From Symsagittifera roscoffensis (lineage: Eukaryota; Xenacoelomorpha; Acoela; Convolutidae), in assembly GCF_963678635.1 (NCBI RefSeq), contig NC_087070.1:28417048-28481047 (forward strand): a stretch of 64,000 bases of DNA. The letters run 5' to 3'. Numbering within the stretch: position 1 is the stretch's first letter; the number at the start of each line of letters is the position of its first letter. The notes beneath the pieces are model-generated. The model worked only from the letters and a program-made list of their open reading frames with translations. It was not told the DNA's origin and did no database searches. Shown in pieces: positions 1-10,891 of this stretch. The translations under genes were made by a program, and so were the position numbers.

Positions 1-1
1 A

Positions 2-818
2 CCAATTTGCAGCTCAACGAACAAGAGACCCTTTATTGAACTCAGTCCCTGCGCAGAAGATAATGGTGCAGGACAACTAGACATTTCGAAGCAAGTGGAA
101 GAAGATGCAATTACTAAGTCAGTTAATTTGTTAATGCCGAAGATGATCGAAAACATAAAAGAACAAATCAAGAGCGCTGTTGAGACGGCGATTGGAACAG
201 CCTTATCTAACTTGAAAAACGAAATGATGTTATGGACGAAAGAAGAGATTTCCAAGCTGGAAAAGAGAGAAGCTTTGAAAACCCTATCAGAAGCGGAACT
301 ATTAGAAAGCTACAATCGTAGAGATAACGTGAAGATCATAGGCCTGTCAGAAACCTTGAGTAATGATGGAAAACGAGAACAAGTGGACGCACTTGGAAAA
401 CGAGACGCAATTGACGCAAAGATAACCCATACCGATATTTCCATTGCACACAGGCTGCCAACCAGATCCGGCAGAGACAAGCCTGTGATTGTCAGATTTT
501 CGCGGCGAATCAAAAAGATTGACCTTCTTCGCAAAAAAACGAACTTTATCTCAAATTAATGGATTTGGTGATGTAAAGATATTCGAAGATTTAAGCACAG
601 CGCGGGTTAACTTTTTACGTATTATGAAAACAGACGAAAGGATTCAATCAACATGGACACGAGAAGGGACTATATATTCTATCTGGAAGGAAGATCAAAG
701 AATCTATAAGATCAATGGACTTTGGGAGGGCGGCAACTTTCTGGATTACAGCATAGATAACGTGTTAAGGTGCTTTAACTGTGTTTTCGGGAATTCAAAT
801 GGACAAAGCGATCCTTGA
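2..818 (+). pseudogene. LINE A ORF1, frameshifted
   Basis: The reading frame is already open at the window edge, so the true start lies to the left. The first part (to 559) is predicted coiled coil rich in K and E, followed by an RRM-like stretch with the motif NVKIIGLSE and then HRLPTRSG and KPVIVRF. This resembles ORF1 proteins of the L1/Transposase_22 type, which bind RNA as trimers. A frameshift near 540 moves the C-terminal domain (about 555-760, with TARVNFLRIMKTDERI and WTREGTIY) into another frame. Family knowledge: this protein packages the element RNA. It is inactive here because the frame is broken. Confidence 0.7.
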
Positions 819-819
819 A

Positions 820-1478
820 AACAGAAAATATGAATTCAGTGGTGCTAGTATTAATGTTAATTTTCTATTATCTAATGTTCGATCTATTAAAAAACACCAG
901 GATGATTTAGAAGCACTTCTAAGTAGTCTCGAGTCTCCTATTAATATTCTTTTCCTAACTGAAACGAAAATATTAAATGAAAACGATAATATTAATATGT
1001 ATAAAATCAAAGGCTTCCAAACCGTAATATCTAATAGTAGAAACACACGAGGCGGCGGGACCATGATTCAACTCGATGAAAAAGTTAATCTAATTGATAG
1101 GTTTGAATGTAGCTTACCTGCAATAAAATTATACTAATTGTAGCCTACATACCACCTCGTTATGATAAAAATAAGTTAATCGAAGAACTGGATAAAGAAT
1201 TAGAAATACTTGCTCAAAAGAATATACCTATTGTATTAGCAGGTGATTTTAATATTAACACTCTCAGATTAAATAATCTCCAGCAATCATATTTAAACTC
1301 AATAACAGCTAATGGCTTTGAGCTCTTAGCTAAAAGTACAACAAGGTTATGTGAATCGACTGAATCTTGTTTAGATCATTTCATAACCCGAAAAATTGAT
1401 AACCCAATCATTAAAGTGCTTGATAATGAATGTTTTTCTGATCACTATCCCGTAACTTTACAAACAGATTTCAGTTAA
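820..1478 (+). pseudogene. LINE A ORF2, apurinic/apyrimidinic-type endonuclease domain
   Basis: The domain starts with NFLLSNVRSIKKH, the usual LINE version of the nuclease N-terminus, and has LFLTETK for the catalytic Glu region. A frameshift near 1135 moves the rest to a frame with no ATG: it contains AGDFNIN (catalytic Asp/Asn) at about 1240-1258 and CFSDHYPV (catalytic Asp/His) at about 1435-1452. In the family this domain nicks target DNA to prime reverse transcription. Order and spacing fit an APE endonuclease about 220 residues long. Broken by one frameshift and followed by stops before the RT. Confidence 0.8.
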
Positions 1479-1499
1479 AGGCTTTTCGATATAAATAAT

Positions 1500-3660
1500 T
1501 CATACCGCGATATGTCGTTTCTTATGAAAGAGAAAACACTTTCCGATTTAACCAAGTCCTGAAGCAAAAACTGAAGACAACCAATCTTGTAAATAATGAT
1601 AACATTGATGATGCTTATGAAGAATTTTATAAATGTCTATTTGAATCGGTAGAGTTATTTGCTCTTATACGAAATAAAACATTAAAAACTAAGTCAAACG
1701 CGCCATGGTTTAATAAAAAGGTCAAAATTTCGATTTAAAAGGAATCGACTATATTAAGAATGGAAATATGACAAATTGAATACCAAGAAAAAAGAAGCAT
1801 TTATTCAAGAGCGTCATAAAGTTGAAAAACTAATAAGGGTAACCAAAAAAGAGTATTACTATAGCAGATTTAATAAATGTATTGGAGACTCGAGACAAAT
1901 ATTTAAAGTACTTCATGAAGTAACAGGTAAATCAACAAAGAGATCCCGTATTACAAATCTATCGGTTAATGGTGAGTATACATCAGATATCATATCAATA
2001 TCTAATTGTTTTAATGAATATTTTGGCACAATAGGCGAAAAACTCGCTGACTCAATAAAGCCGGTGAATGAAATCTTGACTAATCATGATTCCGATAAAT
2101 CAATTTTCCTTTTCAACTGTTCTTTTGTGGAAGTAATAAATACCATAAACGATTTAAAACCCAAACAAACTTGTGGAATAGATGAGATCAGTAACTTGCT
2201 TCTGATTAGAAGTTGCTATGTCATAGCTCCATATCTTACATACTTATGTAATTTGTCTTTCAATTCGGGCATATTTCCAAAAAATCTTAAACTGGCAAAA
2301 ATCTTACCGCTTCATAAAGCCGAAAGTAGATCAGATATGAATAACTATCGTCCGATTGCACTATTAAGTAGTATCAGCAAGGTTTTTGAAAAACTTATGC
2401 ACTCTCCTATATACAATTATCTAGAAAAGTTCGACCTATTGTACGATCGTCAGTTTGGTTTCCGTGAAAAATATGCGACAATAGATTCCTTAGCAGAATT
2501 GACTGAACGCATTCGGCTAGGCAATGATAAAATCATTAATTGTAGTCTTTTTATTGATCTGAAAAAAGCTTTTGATACACTTGATCATAAAATCCTTTTG
2601 TCAAAAATGGAAAAATATGGAATAAATTGCTATCATTGGTTTCAAAGTTATCTCTCGGAAAGACATCAATGTGTTCATATCAGTGCTTATACATCCGATT
2701 GGTTACCTATAAAAACCGGAATAACGCAGGGTTCGATTCTAGGACCTCTACTATTCCTTATATATATCAATGATTTGAATGATATAACTTCACATTCCGA
2801 TGTTTTCCTATTTGCGGATGATACTAATATCACTAGCAGAAGCTCCAGCATCGAAATATTTCAAAATGACTTGACAAACGTCGCGAACTGGCTGTGTGCA
2901 AATAAATTAACAATAAACACTGACAAAACAACTGTAATTAATTTTAATAAAAATAGAAGTGCTTCTAATATCGATATTAAATTACTTGAAACTGTATAAG
3001 CCTGAACCTTCCTGTAAATATCTGGGAGTTGTTTTAGACAGCAAACTGTCATTTTTTCATCATATTCAAAAAATTAAAACAAAATTGGGTAGGCACTGCG
3101 GTGTTATTTCTAAGATGCGTCATTATGTTCCAAAGTCCATTTTATTAAAGTATTATCAGTCGAATATTAAGCCTGTAATACAGTACGGCATACTAGTCTA
3201 TGGTGGAACCAGTTTTTCAAATTTAAACCAAATATTAATTCTTCAACGGAAAATTGATCGAATGATTTATTTCAAAAATAAATATGATAGCATAACGGAA
3301 GCTCTGATAGATAATAAGATTTTAACGGTTCATGAGCTATACATCTATGATCTGTTAAAGTTTTGCATTCGTTCTTTGAATCAAAAACATTCTACTCTTT
3401 TTTTGAATACAATGTTTTCTTTGAAACGTTACAGCTACAACACAAGGAAATCCAAATATACTTCATTTGTTACCCATTGTTGTAAGAATAACACTAAAGC
3501 AAATTCACTGACTAATCGAGGTTCGAAATTACTTAATTTACTCAACGAGAATAATTTACTGCCCCAAAATATTGAAAAGATGACTAAAAATGAGGTAATA
3601 ATTTTTATCCACAATTTTAGGGATAGCTTTATTCTGGGTAATTGCGATTTAACTAAATAA
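1500..3660 (+). pseudogene. LINE A ORF2, reverse transcriptase and C-terminal region
   Basis: Most of the RT is open in one frame (1776-2999). Visible motifs are NNYRPIALLSSISKVFEKL (RT1-2), DRQFGFREKYATIDSL, LFIDLKKAFDTLDHKIL (RT3), GITQGSILGPLLFLIYIND (RT4) and the intact catalytic box FADDT at about 2812. A single frameshift near 2990 separates KYLGVVLDSKLSF and the C-terminal part (2959-3660), which includes VIQYGILVYGG. The catalytic residues are kept, so inactivation came mainly from frameshifts and from stops between endonuclease and RT (1479-1775). Confidence 0.88.
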
Positions 3661-4110
3661 ATTTTTAATTAACGTTCCCCTTTTTTTCAATGCAGTGGTT
3701 AAATGCTACACGACAACCATATATGAGCTGCGAATATACCCTGAAAATATGAGCCTCCAAATCGTTGTAGTTTTCGAGATATCGCTGTTTTTTTTCTTCC
3801 ACAATTACATATATCCTCTAACAACGGTGACAGTGCTTCAATAGAAGGACTGCCCCCAATAGTTTTATTATATCCGAAATATCGCCTTTTTAATGAAAAT
3901 ATCATAAAATCAAAAATATATTTCATTTTTATCATTATTTTGTTTAAATAATCTGAATTGTTGATGTAAACCGGGTAGACTGTAAGTGGGCGCTTAATGT
4001 GCCTTTTGCTATCCTCTATCCTCTCCGAGTTAATTATTTTGATGTTGTTGCTATTTTGATGTTTTATTATAACTTTGGAGAAATAAATTCTTTCTTTCTT
4101 TCTTTCTTCA
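3661..4110 (+). other. LINE A 3' non-coding region with TTTC-repeat tail
   Basis: No open frame of note. The stretch ends with AATAAA-like sequence (GAAATAAATTC) followed by about five TTTC units at 4087-4109. Short microsatellite tails are common 3' ends of APE-type LINEs that prime on a simple repeat. The minus-strand ORF here is a shadow. Confidence 0.6.
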
Positions 4111-4297
4111 GCTATCAAAACTATTACACTTTCATCGATACTTTCACCTTAGCAATTTAAACAATAGGGAAAACAAGTTCGACCACAAAACGAACAGTCT
4201 ATGATAAAAAAAAGCTAAATGTGAAAAAAAAATGCGACTCGGCCATATATTTTGGCAAAACTTCCGTCCATTCCCTAAACTACTACAAACCACTAAC

Positions 4298-4378
4298 CTG
4301 CGGCACTTTCCAGGGACTGTCTTCTCTGATATTGGCACGCAACGTATGGGCGCATGTGGGAAATTTGATTTGAAGATC
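4298..4378 (-). CDS. rogdi: Rogdi-like gene, internal exon (PWK exon)
   Basis: On the minus strand an acceptor (ttcatag, 4380-4379) opens an 81-nt, 27-codon exon in phase 0, closed by the donor gttagt at 4297. The peptide starts DLQIKFPTCAHTL and ends IREDSPWKVPQ. From memory of the Rogdi family, animal orthologues have a segment of the same length with D-[VL]-x-[IL]-K-[MF]-P, then a His, then a [RQ]-[ED]-D-x-x-WK-[LV]-x-Q end. The match covers the whole exon. Rogdi is a leucine-zipper-type protein associated with V-ATPase assembly and neuronal function. Downstream exons would lie off the left edge, beyond the antisense LINE A. Confidence 0.72.
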
Positions 4379-4929
4379 CTATGAATGGTAGATCCAGTGA
4401 AGTCAATTAGGATGAAAACAAAAAATTGATTCAATTGATTAAGATGTGGACATTTTTCCTTACCGCTGATACGATTAAATTTTGGAATAGAGTGACCACT
4501 CCCTTGAAGCTGTCAGCACTAAATATAAAGACAAATTCAAAAGCTTCACATATAGAGCACAGTACCATAATAATCGACCTGAATCAACCGTACAATCTCC
4601 CCACCCATCTCCCTCTCCCCCCCCCACCCCAAGTCACCAACCGATGTGTTAACCCAGCCACATATTGATTTTAAATATTAATTCTGTATACAGCATGCAT
4701 TTCGAACAAACGCACAAATGTAACAGCATTACCTAAATTTGTCTTTTCAATAAATTTTCTCGGATAAAACTAATAATTTAGCTATACTTGAATAGATATT
4801 TTCTCCCCCCTAAATCGATCCTTGGGTTTTATACGGTTGGTCCCTCACCGTAAAACTGAATTCAAATTTGATTACTCAAGACGTTCGACAACTAGGTTTA
4901 ATGTCAAGACGTTCGACAACAACGCAATT
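4379..4929. other. Intron sequence, no gene seen
   Basis: Lies inside the Rogdi-like gene. Holds a C-run at about 4598-4633 and a 15-base direct repeat (aagacgttcgacaac) at about 4879 and 4908. No coding signal is supported on either strand beyond the exon ending at 4378. Confidence 0.5.
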
Positions 4930-5900
4930 GATATACTATTTAGACTCAAATTTTGATGCAAGCACAGCCTGTTGAACTGTTTATTTTGCTTTTCGTAAAG
5001 CTTTTGATAATGAGTCACACAACATCTTAACATATCATCTTAACTTTTGACAATGAGTTACACAACATCTTAACATATCATCTTAACTTTTGACAATGAG
5101 TCACACATTTTAATGAAAAACCATGAAAATTTGGGATTTGATGCGGAATTTCGTTGTCTGTTGAATTTAACATTAAAAGAACGCAACGTGTTAAAATCAA
5201 TGACACGCTATCTGAGACTGGTGTCATTACCAGTAATGCAGCGCAGGGTAGTGTTTCAGGTCCTCTTCTTTTTATATTCATATCAAGTATTTACCAGTAA
5301 ATGTTAATATCTCAAATGAATTTCTTAACACAGATGATTTAGGTTATCTTCCACAAGTGAATTACAAACTGTTATTAAATCATTACAAGGCCGGCCTGAT
5401 GTAAATCATCACGTTTTAAAAGAGACACTCTAATATTAGTGCTGTTCAATTCGGAAGCCGTGAGTTACCGAAGACCAATGTTATTAAAATATTTTAACAT
5501 CGATTGGTTATCTTGGATCAACAATCTCATCGAAAAATATCTTCGAGCAAAAAGCTTTTTTTTATGATAAAACGTAACTTTTCTAATTTATATGATTTTC
5601 GTAAACATAAACTTCACTCGGCATGTATTTCCCTGTTTTAACTTATGGGTGTCCGTAATGCTTTATTATTGTCACCTCCTAATAAAACTTCGACAAATCT
5701 GTTTATCGATGTTTAACAATCTTGAGATGGATTATAATTCACCAATTACCTACACTTTTCAATACTAAAAAAAAAAAACACTTAAAATGCTGAATGAAAC
5801 TAAAAATCATTTTACAACTGTGAGTCATGTTGATAATTATTTAGACAATGCATAATAATTGAACAGAAAAATATTGGGGACGTAGTTCAAGCATGAATTT
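4930..5900 (+). pseudogene. LINE B, decayed reverse-transcriptase fragment
   Basis: Several frames in succession give RT pieces: FRKAFDNESHNIL (RT3) at about 4987-5025, GFDAEFRCLLNLTLKERNV at about 5137-5190, then an AAQGSVSGPLLFFIF-like RT4 at about 5238-5280, a degenerate DD region (LNTDDLG) near 5325, and C-terminal pieces to about 5900. Both ends are missing and there are many frameshifts. It sits on the plus strand within the Rogdi-like gene. An internal tandem duplication of 43 bp is listed separately. Confidence 0.65.
4999..5107. repeat. 43-bp tandem repeat, about 2.5 copies, inside an RT fragment
   Basis: The unit runs AATGAGTCACACAACATC... to ...CTTAACTTTTGAC and is repeated almost exactly. 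It spans the RT3 codons (FDNESHNIL). Because 43 is not a multiple of three, each copy shifts the frame, so the expansion must have happened after the element lost function. Confidence 0.85.
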
Positions 5901-6239
5901 AAAAAATCTATTTAAATTTAAACAGCTTGCAAGAAACTTTTATATAGGTTGCCACCGATGAATCTTCCGTAAAAATGGCTACTAAATGGTTTTTCAATTT
6001 AACTTTGTGTTTCGAAAAGGAAACGATTGCAAATTAAATCAGAGTCTATATCAAGGATTTGATTCCAAATCAAAACCGAACGTCTGAAAAAGCAGTGTTG
6101 GATATATTGACCACTAAACCAATCCGGGAAACATAACTTTCATAACATTCCTTTTGTGCCCTTCAATGCGAATGTTTTTGTATTTCAGTCTTGTATATGC
6201 TGGTAAAATATTGTGTTTTATTTGATGAAATACTAACTT

Positions 6240-8500
6240 TTAAGCGAGGAACATTGTTACTAATAGTATTTTTTTACTCAACTTTAGATCAGATGAAAAA
6301 TCGAATTTTTTTCTATTGCGGCAGGTGATAATTACCCAGCTAAGCTGCTTTTCGAGCGACTGCTCAGTTTGTGGTTTGGGTAAGTGTACATGACTAATTA
6401 CTAATGCGTTCATTATCATTATTCGAGTCTTGATTGATAGAGGTTTTTCAATTGATTGCAGTGTTTTAATTTCACAAGCCATTTTTCAAGATATTTTTAC
6501 TTCGCCCTGGAAAATAAGATAGGTAACAAGGACAACAAGATACTTTACTTGTGATTTTTCTACGATAATATTATGATCTAGTTGTATACTGAATTAATTT
6601 TGGTCACTTCTGCCCTGCTTCTTACTGAAAAAAATCAGCTGTTTTGGCAGTGTTCAGTCTTAGGTAACGTCTTGTAAAATAGCCTTTTTAGAGTGAAAGG
6701 TTTTGACAAGATTCCTTCAGACGCTGAAGAGCAATATAAACATTATGACGATTTTATAAAACTAAAGTATCATCTGCATATTGAACTACTTTACAATTAT
6801 CGGGTAATTGTTTGATTGAAATATTTATGTATAGGTTGAAAACTAAAAGTCCTAAGACTACGTTGAGGCAAACACGGATTGAGTCATATCCAGTCTTATT
6901 CTGTGTTATTTACAATGGTCTTTTGTTGCATGTTGCTGGTTAAGTTACAATTCAATGGCCGATTCTGAGAAACCCACACTATTTAACTTTAAGCAACTTA
7001 TGATCTATTGAGTTAAAAACATAATAGGGCTACGGAGACGTGTTTGTTTCTCTAATACGTCTCCATAGCCAATAAACAATCCATTCGAATTCTTCCCATA
7101 CAGTTTCGGAAGAAATGAGCACAGTAAAGTATTGCATCCATAGTATAGTATGATGATACAAAACCGTATTGTGTATTGCTTAGTAAGTTTTTGCTTAATA
7201 TATTTTCATTTACTTGTTTATGCAACAGTTTTTCAAATACTAATGATAATGCGCCTGTTATTGATGTTGGGCGAAAGTTCTCTGCTTATTCTGGTTCATC
7301 TTTTTTATATATTGGAGTAGCAAGTACTTTTTTGATTTTCATAGGAAACATTGTTTTATGTATTCGTCTATTAAGAAAGCCAAGTGAGTTTATATTTTAT
7401 TGCAGCCGACTATTAGAGCCCATGCCGGAATATCAAATGGACCTGGTCAAATTTAGTAAAATTGCCATTTTCAAATTGCTCGTTATTGAGTCTGTAAAAG
7501 AGTTTTTAATTAGTGGTAATTTATTTGCTGATTTTTTTGAAATTCTACAAACCGTTTATGATATTCCATTTCTGACGCTCGAAAGTTTTTGAATTGAATA
7601 AATGTGAAATAAATATGTCATCATTGAGATAAATTTTTTGTTTATCATTACGCAAGTAATTTTTTTTCTGGAGCACATTTTTATGCAATCAACTAGATTT
7701 GAGTTGAAAAATTGAAATATCTCTTCTGGAAGGTTTTGTTGATAAAATTTCCCAATTAATTTGTGGTAGAGCCATCTTGAAATTCTTTTCTAATTATTTT
7801 CGAAATATCATAGATTGTGCGCTTGAAAGGTATTGTTTTTTCAAAATTTTCAGCTTTGTAATAAAAAATGCAGCTAAGTGGTCTGTTTTGATCGGTGGTT
7901 CAAATTTCAGAGCCTTTTAGTCTCGATCCGTTGAAATTAGGTCTGTATAAGCAAAAAGTGATTTTGAATGAGTTGGTGTTGATTTGTTCGCAACTTCTAA
8001 GTTGTATGGCGTTAGAATTGTTGACAGATTTTATAACCAGAATCAAGATAGTTCAGTTGTAATCTCCCATTACTATCAAACTTTTGTAGTGAGCTGTGCA
8101 TATCAATGGATGTGGCAAGTTCATCAAAAAATTCAGTTTTGTTAGAGGCATCAAAATTAGGTCTTTGCAAAGCTTAGGATTTAGGGTTGTTGGAATGAGA
8201 ATCTGCCGCCTCCGCTTTTCTCACTGCCCTCTGCAGATCTGTCACAGCGAAATGCGGTAAACTGTTCATTATCCAGTGTCTGCAAGTTCATTTGAATTAT
8301 TGAACCATGTCTTGGAGAATCCACAAATTGTATTATATTCGCATTTGTCTACTATCACCTCTTTTCCTGTTTAGATTTCGGCAGTTTAGACATAGGGCTT
8401 TGATGTTGCCTTTGTAGTTTTTTCTGGGACTCATTTTTGGACCTTGATTTGGATGAATATCTCCAGAGCATAATAGTCGGTTTCTGAGCCATGCAGAACT
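6240..8500 (-). pseudogene. LINE C, decayed non-LTR element (endonuclease to RT) on minus strand
   Basis: Read on the minus strand from high to low coordinates. At about 8090-8050 VMGDYN fits the endonuclease GDFN box. At about 7330-7200 LATPIYKKDEPE, then AENFRPTSI and LVFEKLLHKQV fit RT1-2. At about 7015-6985 FNSIDHKLL fits RT3. At about 6870-6830 LGLLVFNLYIN fits RT4, and YADDT at about 6780-6766 is an intact catalytic box. At 6482-6240 the C-terminal piece LSIKTRIMIMNALVISHVH is typical of the RT tail. Numerous stops and frameshifts. The element lies in the same direction as the Rogdi-like gene, inside its intron. The plus-strand ORF at 7176-7592 is its shadow. Confidence 0.75.
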
Positions 8501-9270
8501 TAGCCTCTTGATGATTTTTTTAGTGAAGAGAAAAATGATAAAAACAATAAATCAAACAAGGGTCATAATAATGACAATAATCATAAAGTGCTCCTGAGAG
8601 GCACTAAATACATGCATGAGGTTCGCTTGAGAGGCACTCGATATATCTCAATTGTTAAATTAGTAACAACCCATGGAAAACTTCTCACGTTTATTCAAAA
8701 CAGTATATATAACAATCTCTCTATTGTCACAATACAGAAAAAGAAGCTAGTAAGGAACCTGATTGCAACCAGTGTGAATTCAAAATCTTAATTTGTCAAA
8801 TACTAGTAAGAGCCTCCAAATACCAGTAAGAGCCCAGTGCAAGAATTCGTAAAATTTTTAGTATAAAGTAAATTATGTAAGTAAAGTATACTTGATGACC
8901 ACATCAATTTTCAATAATTCAGCTATAACGAAGAACAGAATGAAAATTTATTTACAAAAGCTTGTTGACGGCAGCTTCTTGCTTCGAATTCTTGCACTAG
9001 GCGTATTTTAATCAGATTGACAATGTGCAGAAGTTAATCATCGAGCAGAACTCATGACTTGTGTGTTCATGTCTTTTGTGATATTGGTTTTTTGGACATT
9101 GGACACACCTTTAGGACCGTTTCAACTGATCCAGTAAGTAGTAAAGAACTCTTGTAGAAACATCCATCATTGTATTTGTTCATAAAGTAGTGACTTTGCC
9201 ATTTGTATTTTTGCGATTTGGGTTAATGCTTCTTGCAAGAAGTTCAAAAAAGCTCAACGGTTTAACTTAC
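8501..9270. other. Intron sequence, no gene seen
   Basis: Between LINE C and the tentative Rogdi exon 3. Contains a short direct repeat (GAGAGGCACT twice at about 8595 and 8629). No motif or splice-bounded exon that I can support. At least one Rogdi exon, between the pieces at 9271 and 4378, has not been located and could be here. Confidence 0.4.
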
Positions 9271-9319
9271 TTGTTGCGGTTATTGAAGACGTAATTTCCC
9301 GGAGTTGATGTGAGGTTAT
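9271..9319 (-). CDS. Rogdi-like gene, possible small exon
   Basis: A strong minus-strand acceptor (ttttctttttag at 9321-9320) and a strong donor (gtaagtt from 9270) bracket 49 nt. If the upstream exon ends at 9831 in phase 1, the join reads through as D-N-L-T-S-T-P-G-N-Y-V-F-N-N-R-N, similar in placement and tone to the [EK]-[KN]-[FY]-[IV]-[LF] segment of Rogdi. If the upstream donor is the better-looking gtaggt at 9826, the join makes a stop at once. The splice signals are good; the assignment to Rogdi is inference. Confidence 0.4.
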
Positions 9320-9830
9320 CTAAAAAGAAAACGGAATCGTTTAATCCCAGTCAGTATTTGAGCGATCGCTTCATGAAAAAATCTCGACTTTCCAGAACAC
9401 TTCTCTCAATTTCAGAAAGCTAGATCAAATTTTTTTATTCCGCTGGGAAATCTGAAAACCAAATGAGACTAAACAAATTTTTAAACTTATCCTGAAAAAA
9501 AAACATGAGATCCTATATAGAGTCTTCACTACGTTCATCGACGCTTTCTGAAACAAACAGCTTATTCCCAGCTGAAACAGCTATTGAGACTTAGGAAATT
9601 AGATTAAGATCAGCATTGGACTAAAAAGTTGTCAGAACCTATCCGGCCGAAGATAGATAGTGTGACAAACACGGTTTACGCCATCCGAAATTACTCTATA
9701 GGATATCCATACGAGATATACTAGGCAATACCGCCGCTTCCCCTTTAAATTCCGAATCTGTTTGAAAGCTGTATGAACATACTTGCATAGCTATAAGTAA
9801 CAGTACTAGAATGAATAGCGACCTACCAAC
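9320..9830. other. Intron sequence, no gene seen
   Basis: Lies between the two putative Rogdi exons. The only feature noted is a short dispersed motif (agtcttcactacgttcat) at about 9521-9538, which recurs near 38245 and 41145. No coding signal. Confidence 0.4.
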
Positions 9831-9936
9831 CGGCGCTGTTGGGGAAGATATTGGAGGAGCAGTCGGCGAGTATCTTCTGCAGCTGCACCACTAAGTTGGG
9901 CATTTCCTCCAGCAGCAACCATTGGAACTCGCTTTC
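9831..9936 (-). CDS. rogdi: Rogdi-like gene, exon 2 (leucine-zipper start)
   Basis: Minus-strand acceptor with a long T-tract (tttttttttgctgccgcag, AG at 9938-9937) opens in phase 0 with ESEFQWLLLEEM and then VVQLQKILADCSSNIFP. From memory, animal Rogdi proteins have near their N-terminus E-F-x-W-[LV]-L-x-[ED]-E-V-x-x-[VL]-L-K-Q-L-x-x-[IV]-L-x-E, which matches in order and spacing, including the heptad leucines. Two donors are possible: gttggt after 9831 (phase 1, allows the next exon) or gtaggt after 9827. The exon is richer in G and C than its surroundings. The overlapping ORFs in other frames are shadows. Confidence 0.72.
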
Positions 9937-10858
9937 CTGCGGCAGCAAAAAAAAACGAGGGAGAGGTGAGGGGCAAGCAGTGTACACGTGACAGCACAAC
10001 ACATCACTCAAAATGTCAGATAAAACAACACAACATTCAAGAATCCCGTCAAATATTTGCATGAAATGAGTATGCAAAAATTCACAAATATGGCAGGATG
10101 GATTTTTCGAGAACATTTTGTTGTTTTTATCTGATCTTTTCCGTTGTGATGTGTAGTAGGTGTCCGACGTGTGATCTCAATTTCTATTGGTCATGTAAAA
10201 AGTAACTGGCAACCACAGCCCAGAGTCAGTTTGTTTCGTCTTTTTTGAGTTAAAACTATGCATTTCAAAAGGTTGACAAATAATTTGATTCAAATTTCTT
10301 GCTGTTCGTATTTAATCCAACTTCTACTTTAATGTGCCACAAATTAAACTATTTGAAAATCGAAACATTGATTTAGTATATCTTTTTGAGCCGCTTAGTG
10401 CATAAGAGCTCTAACTTTTCTAGCTACCAAAAAGTGTTGATACCTTAATATTGTATAAAAAATACAAACTTTTCTTCATTTAGGAGAAAATTACCTCATA
10501 AATGTGACTAATGTGTTTTTTACTTTTGTTATATCAGTTACTTTGATTATTATTACAAGTATTACACTCAATCTTTTCTCAACTTGGCCGTTTTATGGCA
10601 ACCCCAAAAGAAAACAACCTCAGATGCAAAAACTGATGCTCAAAAAAAGCTGAGGCTCAGAGAAGGCATATTACTGTGCTCAGTTGTTTCAATTAAGTTA
10701 TATCGATGGTTTTAATAAGAATTCGAAGAAAATTGTCCAATTAGCCTCGTGTGGTAATTCAGAAGCTATTAGCCAGGTTAAAAAGTTAAGGGCCATTATA
10801 ACGACCTGCATCATTTATGAATCATTGAAGCATTGGCAAATTTGAAGCAAACACTTAC
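9937..10858. other. Intron 1 of the Rogdi-like gene
   Basis: Bounded by the gtaagt donor at 10858 and the cag acceptor at 9938-9937. Nothing coding is seen inside. Confidence 0.5.
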
Positions 10859-10891
10859 CAATGCTAACTTCTCACCACGAGTCAGTTCCAT
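10859..10891 (-). CDS. rogdi: Rogdi-like gene, first coding exon
   Basis: A minus-strand ATG at 10891-10889 opens 11 codons reading MELTRGEKLAL and stops at a consensus donor (ttg|gtaagt, donor at 10858). The phase is 0, matching the phase-0 start of the exon at 9936. The joined order, a short lead peptide ending in a Leu and then E-x-E-F-x-W, is what I recall of vertebrate Rogdi, where the first exon is also very short. The exon was found by looking for a start and donor that would complete exon 2, so it is partly inference. Confidence 0.6.

Larger units (their letters stand above)
1..4110 (+). mobile_element. Non-LTR retrotransposon (LINE A), nearly complete, 5' end cut by window edge
   Basis: The segment reads in order: ORF1, APE-type endonuclease, reverse transcriptase, a short non-coding 3' region and a (TTTC)n tail at about 4087-4109. 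This is the standard two-ORF LINE layout. The coding parts carry a few frameshifts, so the copy looks dead but fairly young. It lies antisense to the Rogdi-like gene whose exon sits at 4298-4378, so it probably occupies one of that gene's introns. The clade (Jockey, I or CR1 group) cannot be fixed without a tree. Confidence 0.85.

Noticed and set aside
7176..7592. Plus-strand ORF of 138 codons with a hydrophobic start (possible secreted or membrane protein)
   Set aside because: The opposite strand reads as RT1-2 of LINE C (PIYKK, VFEKLLHKQ), so this ORF is a shadow.
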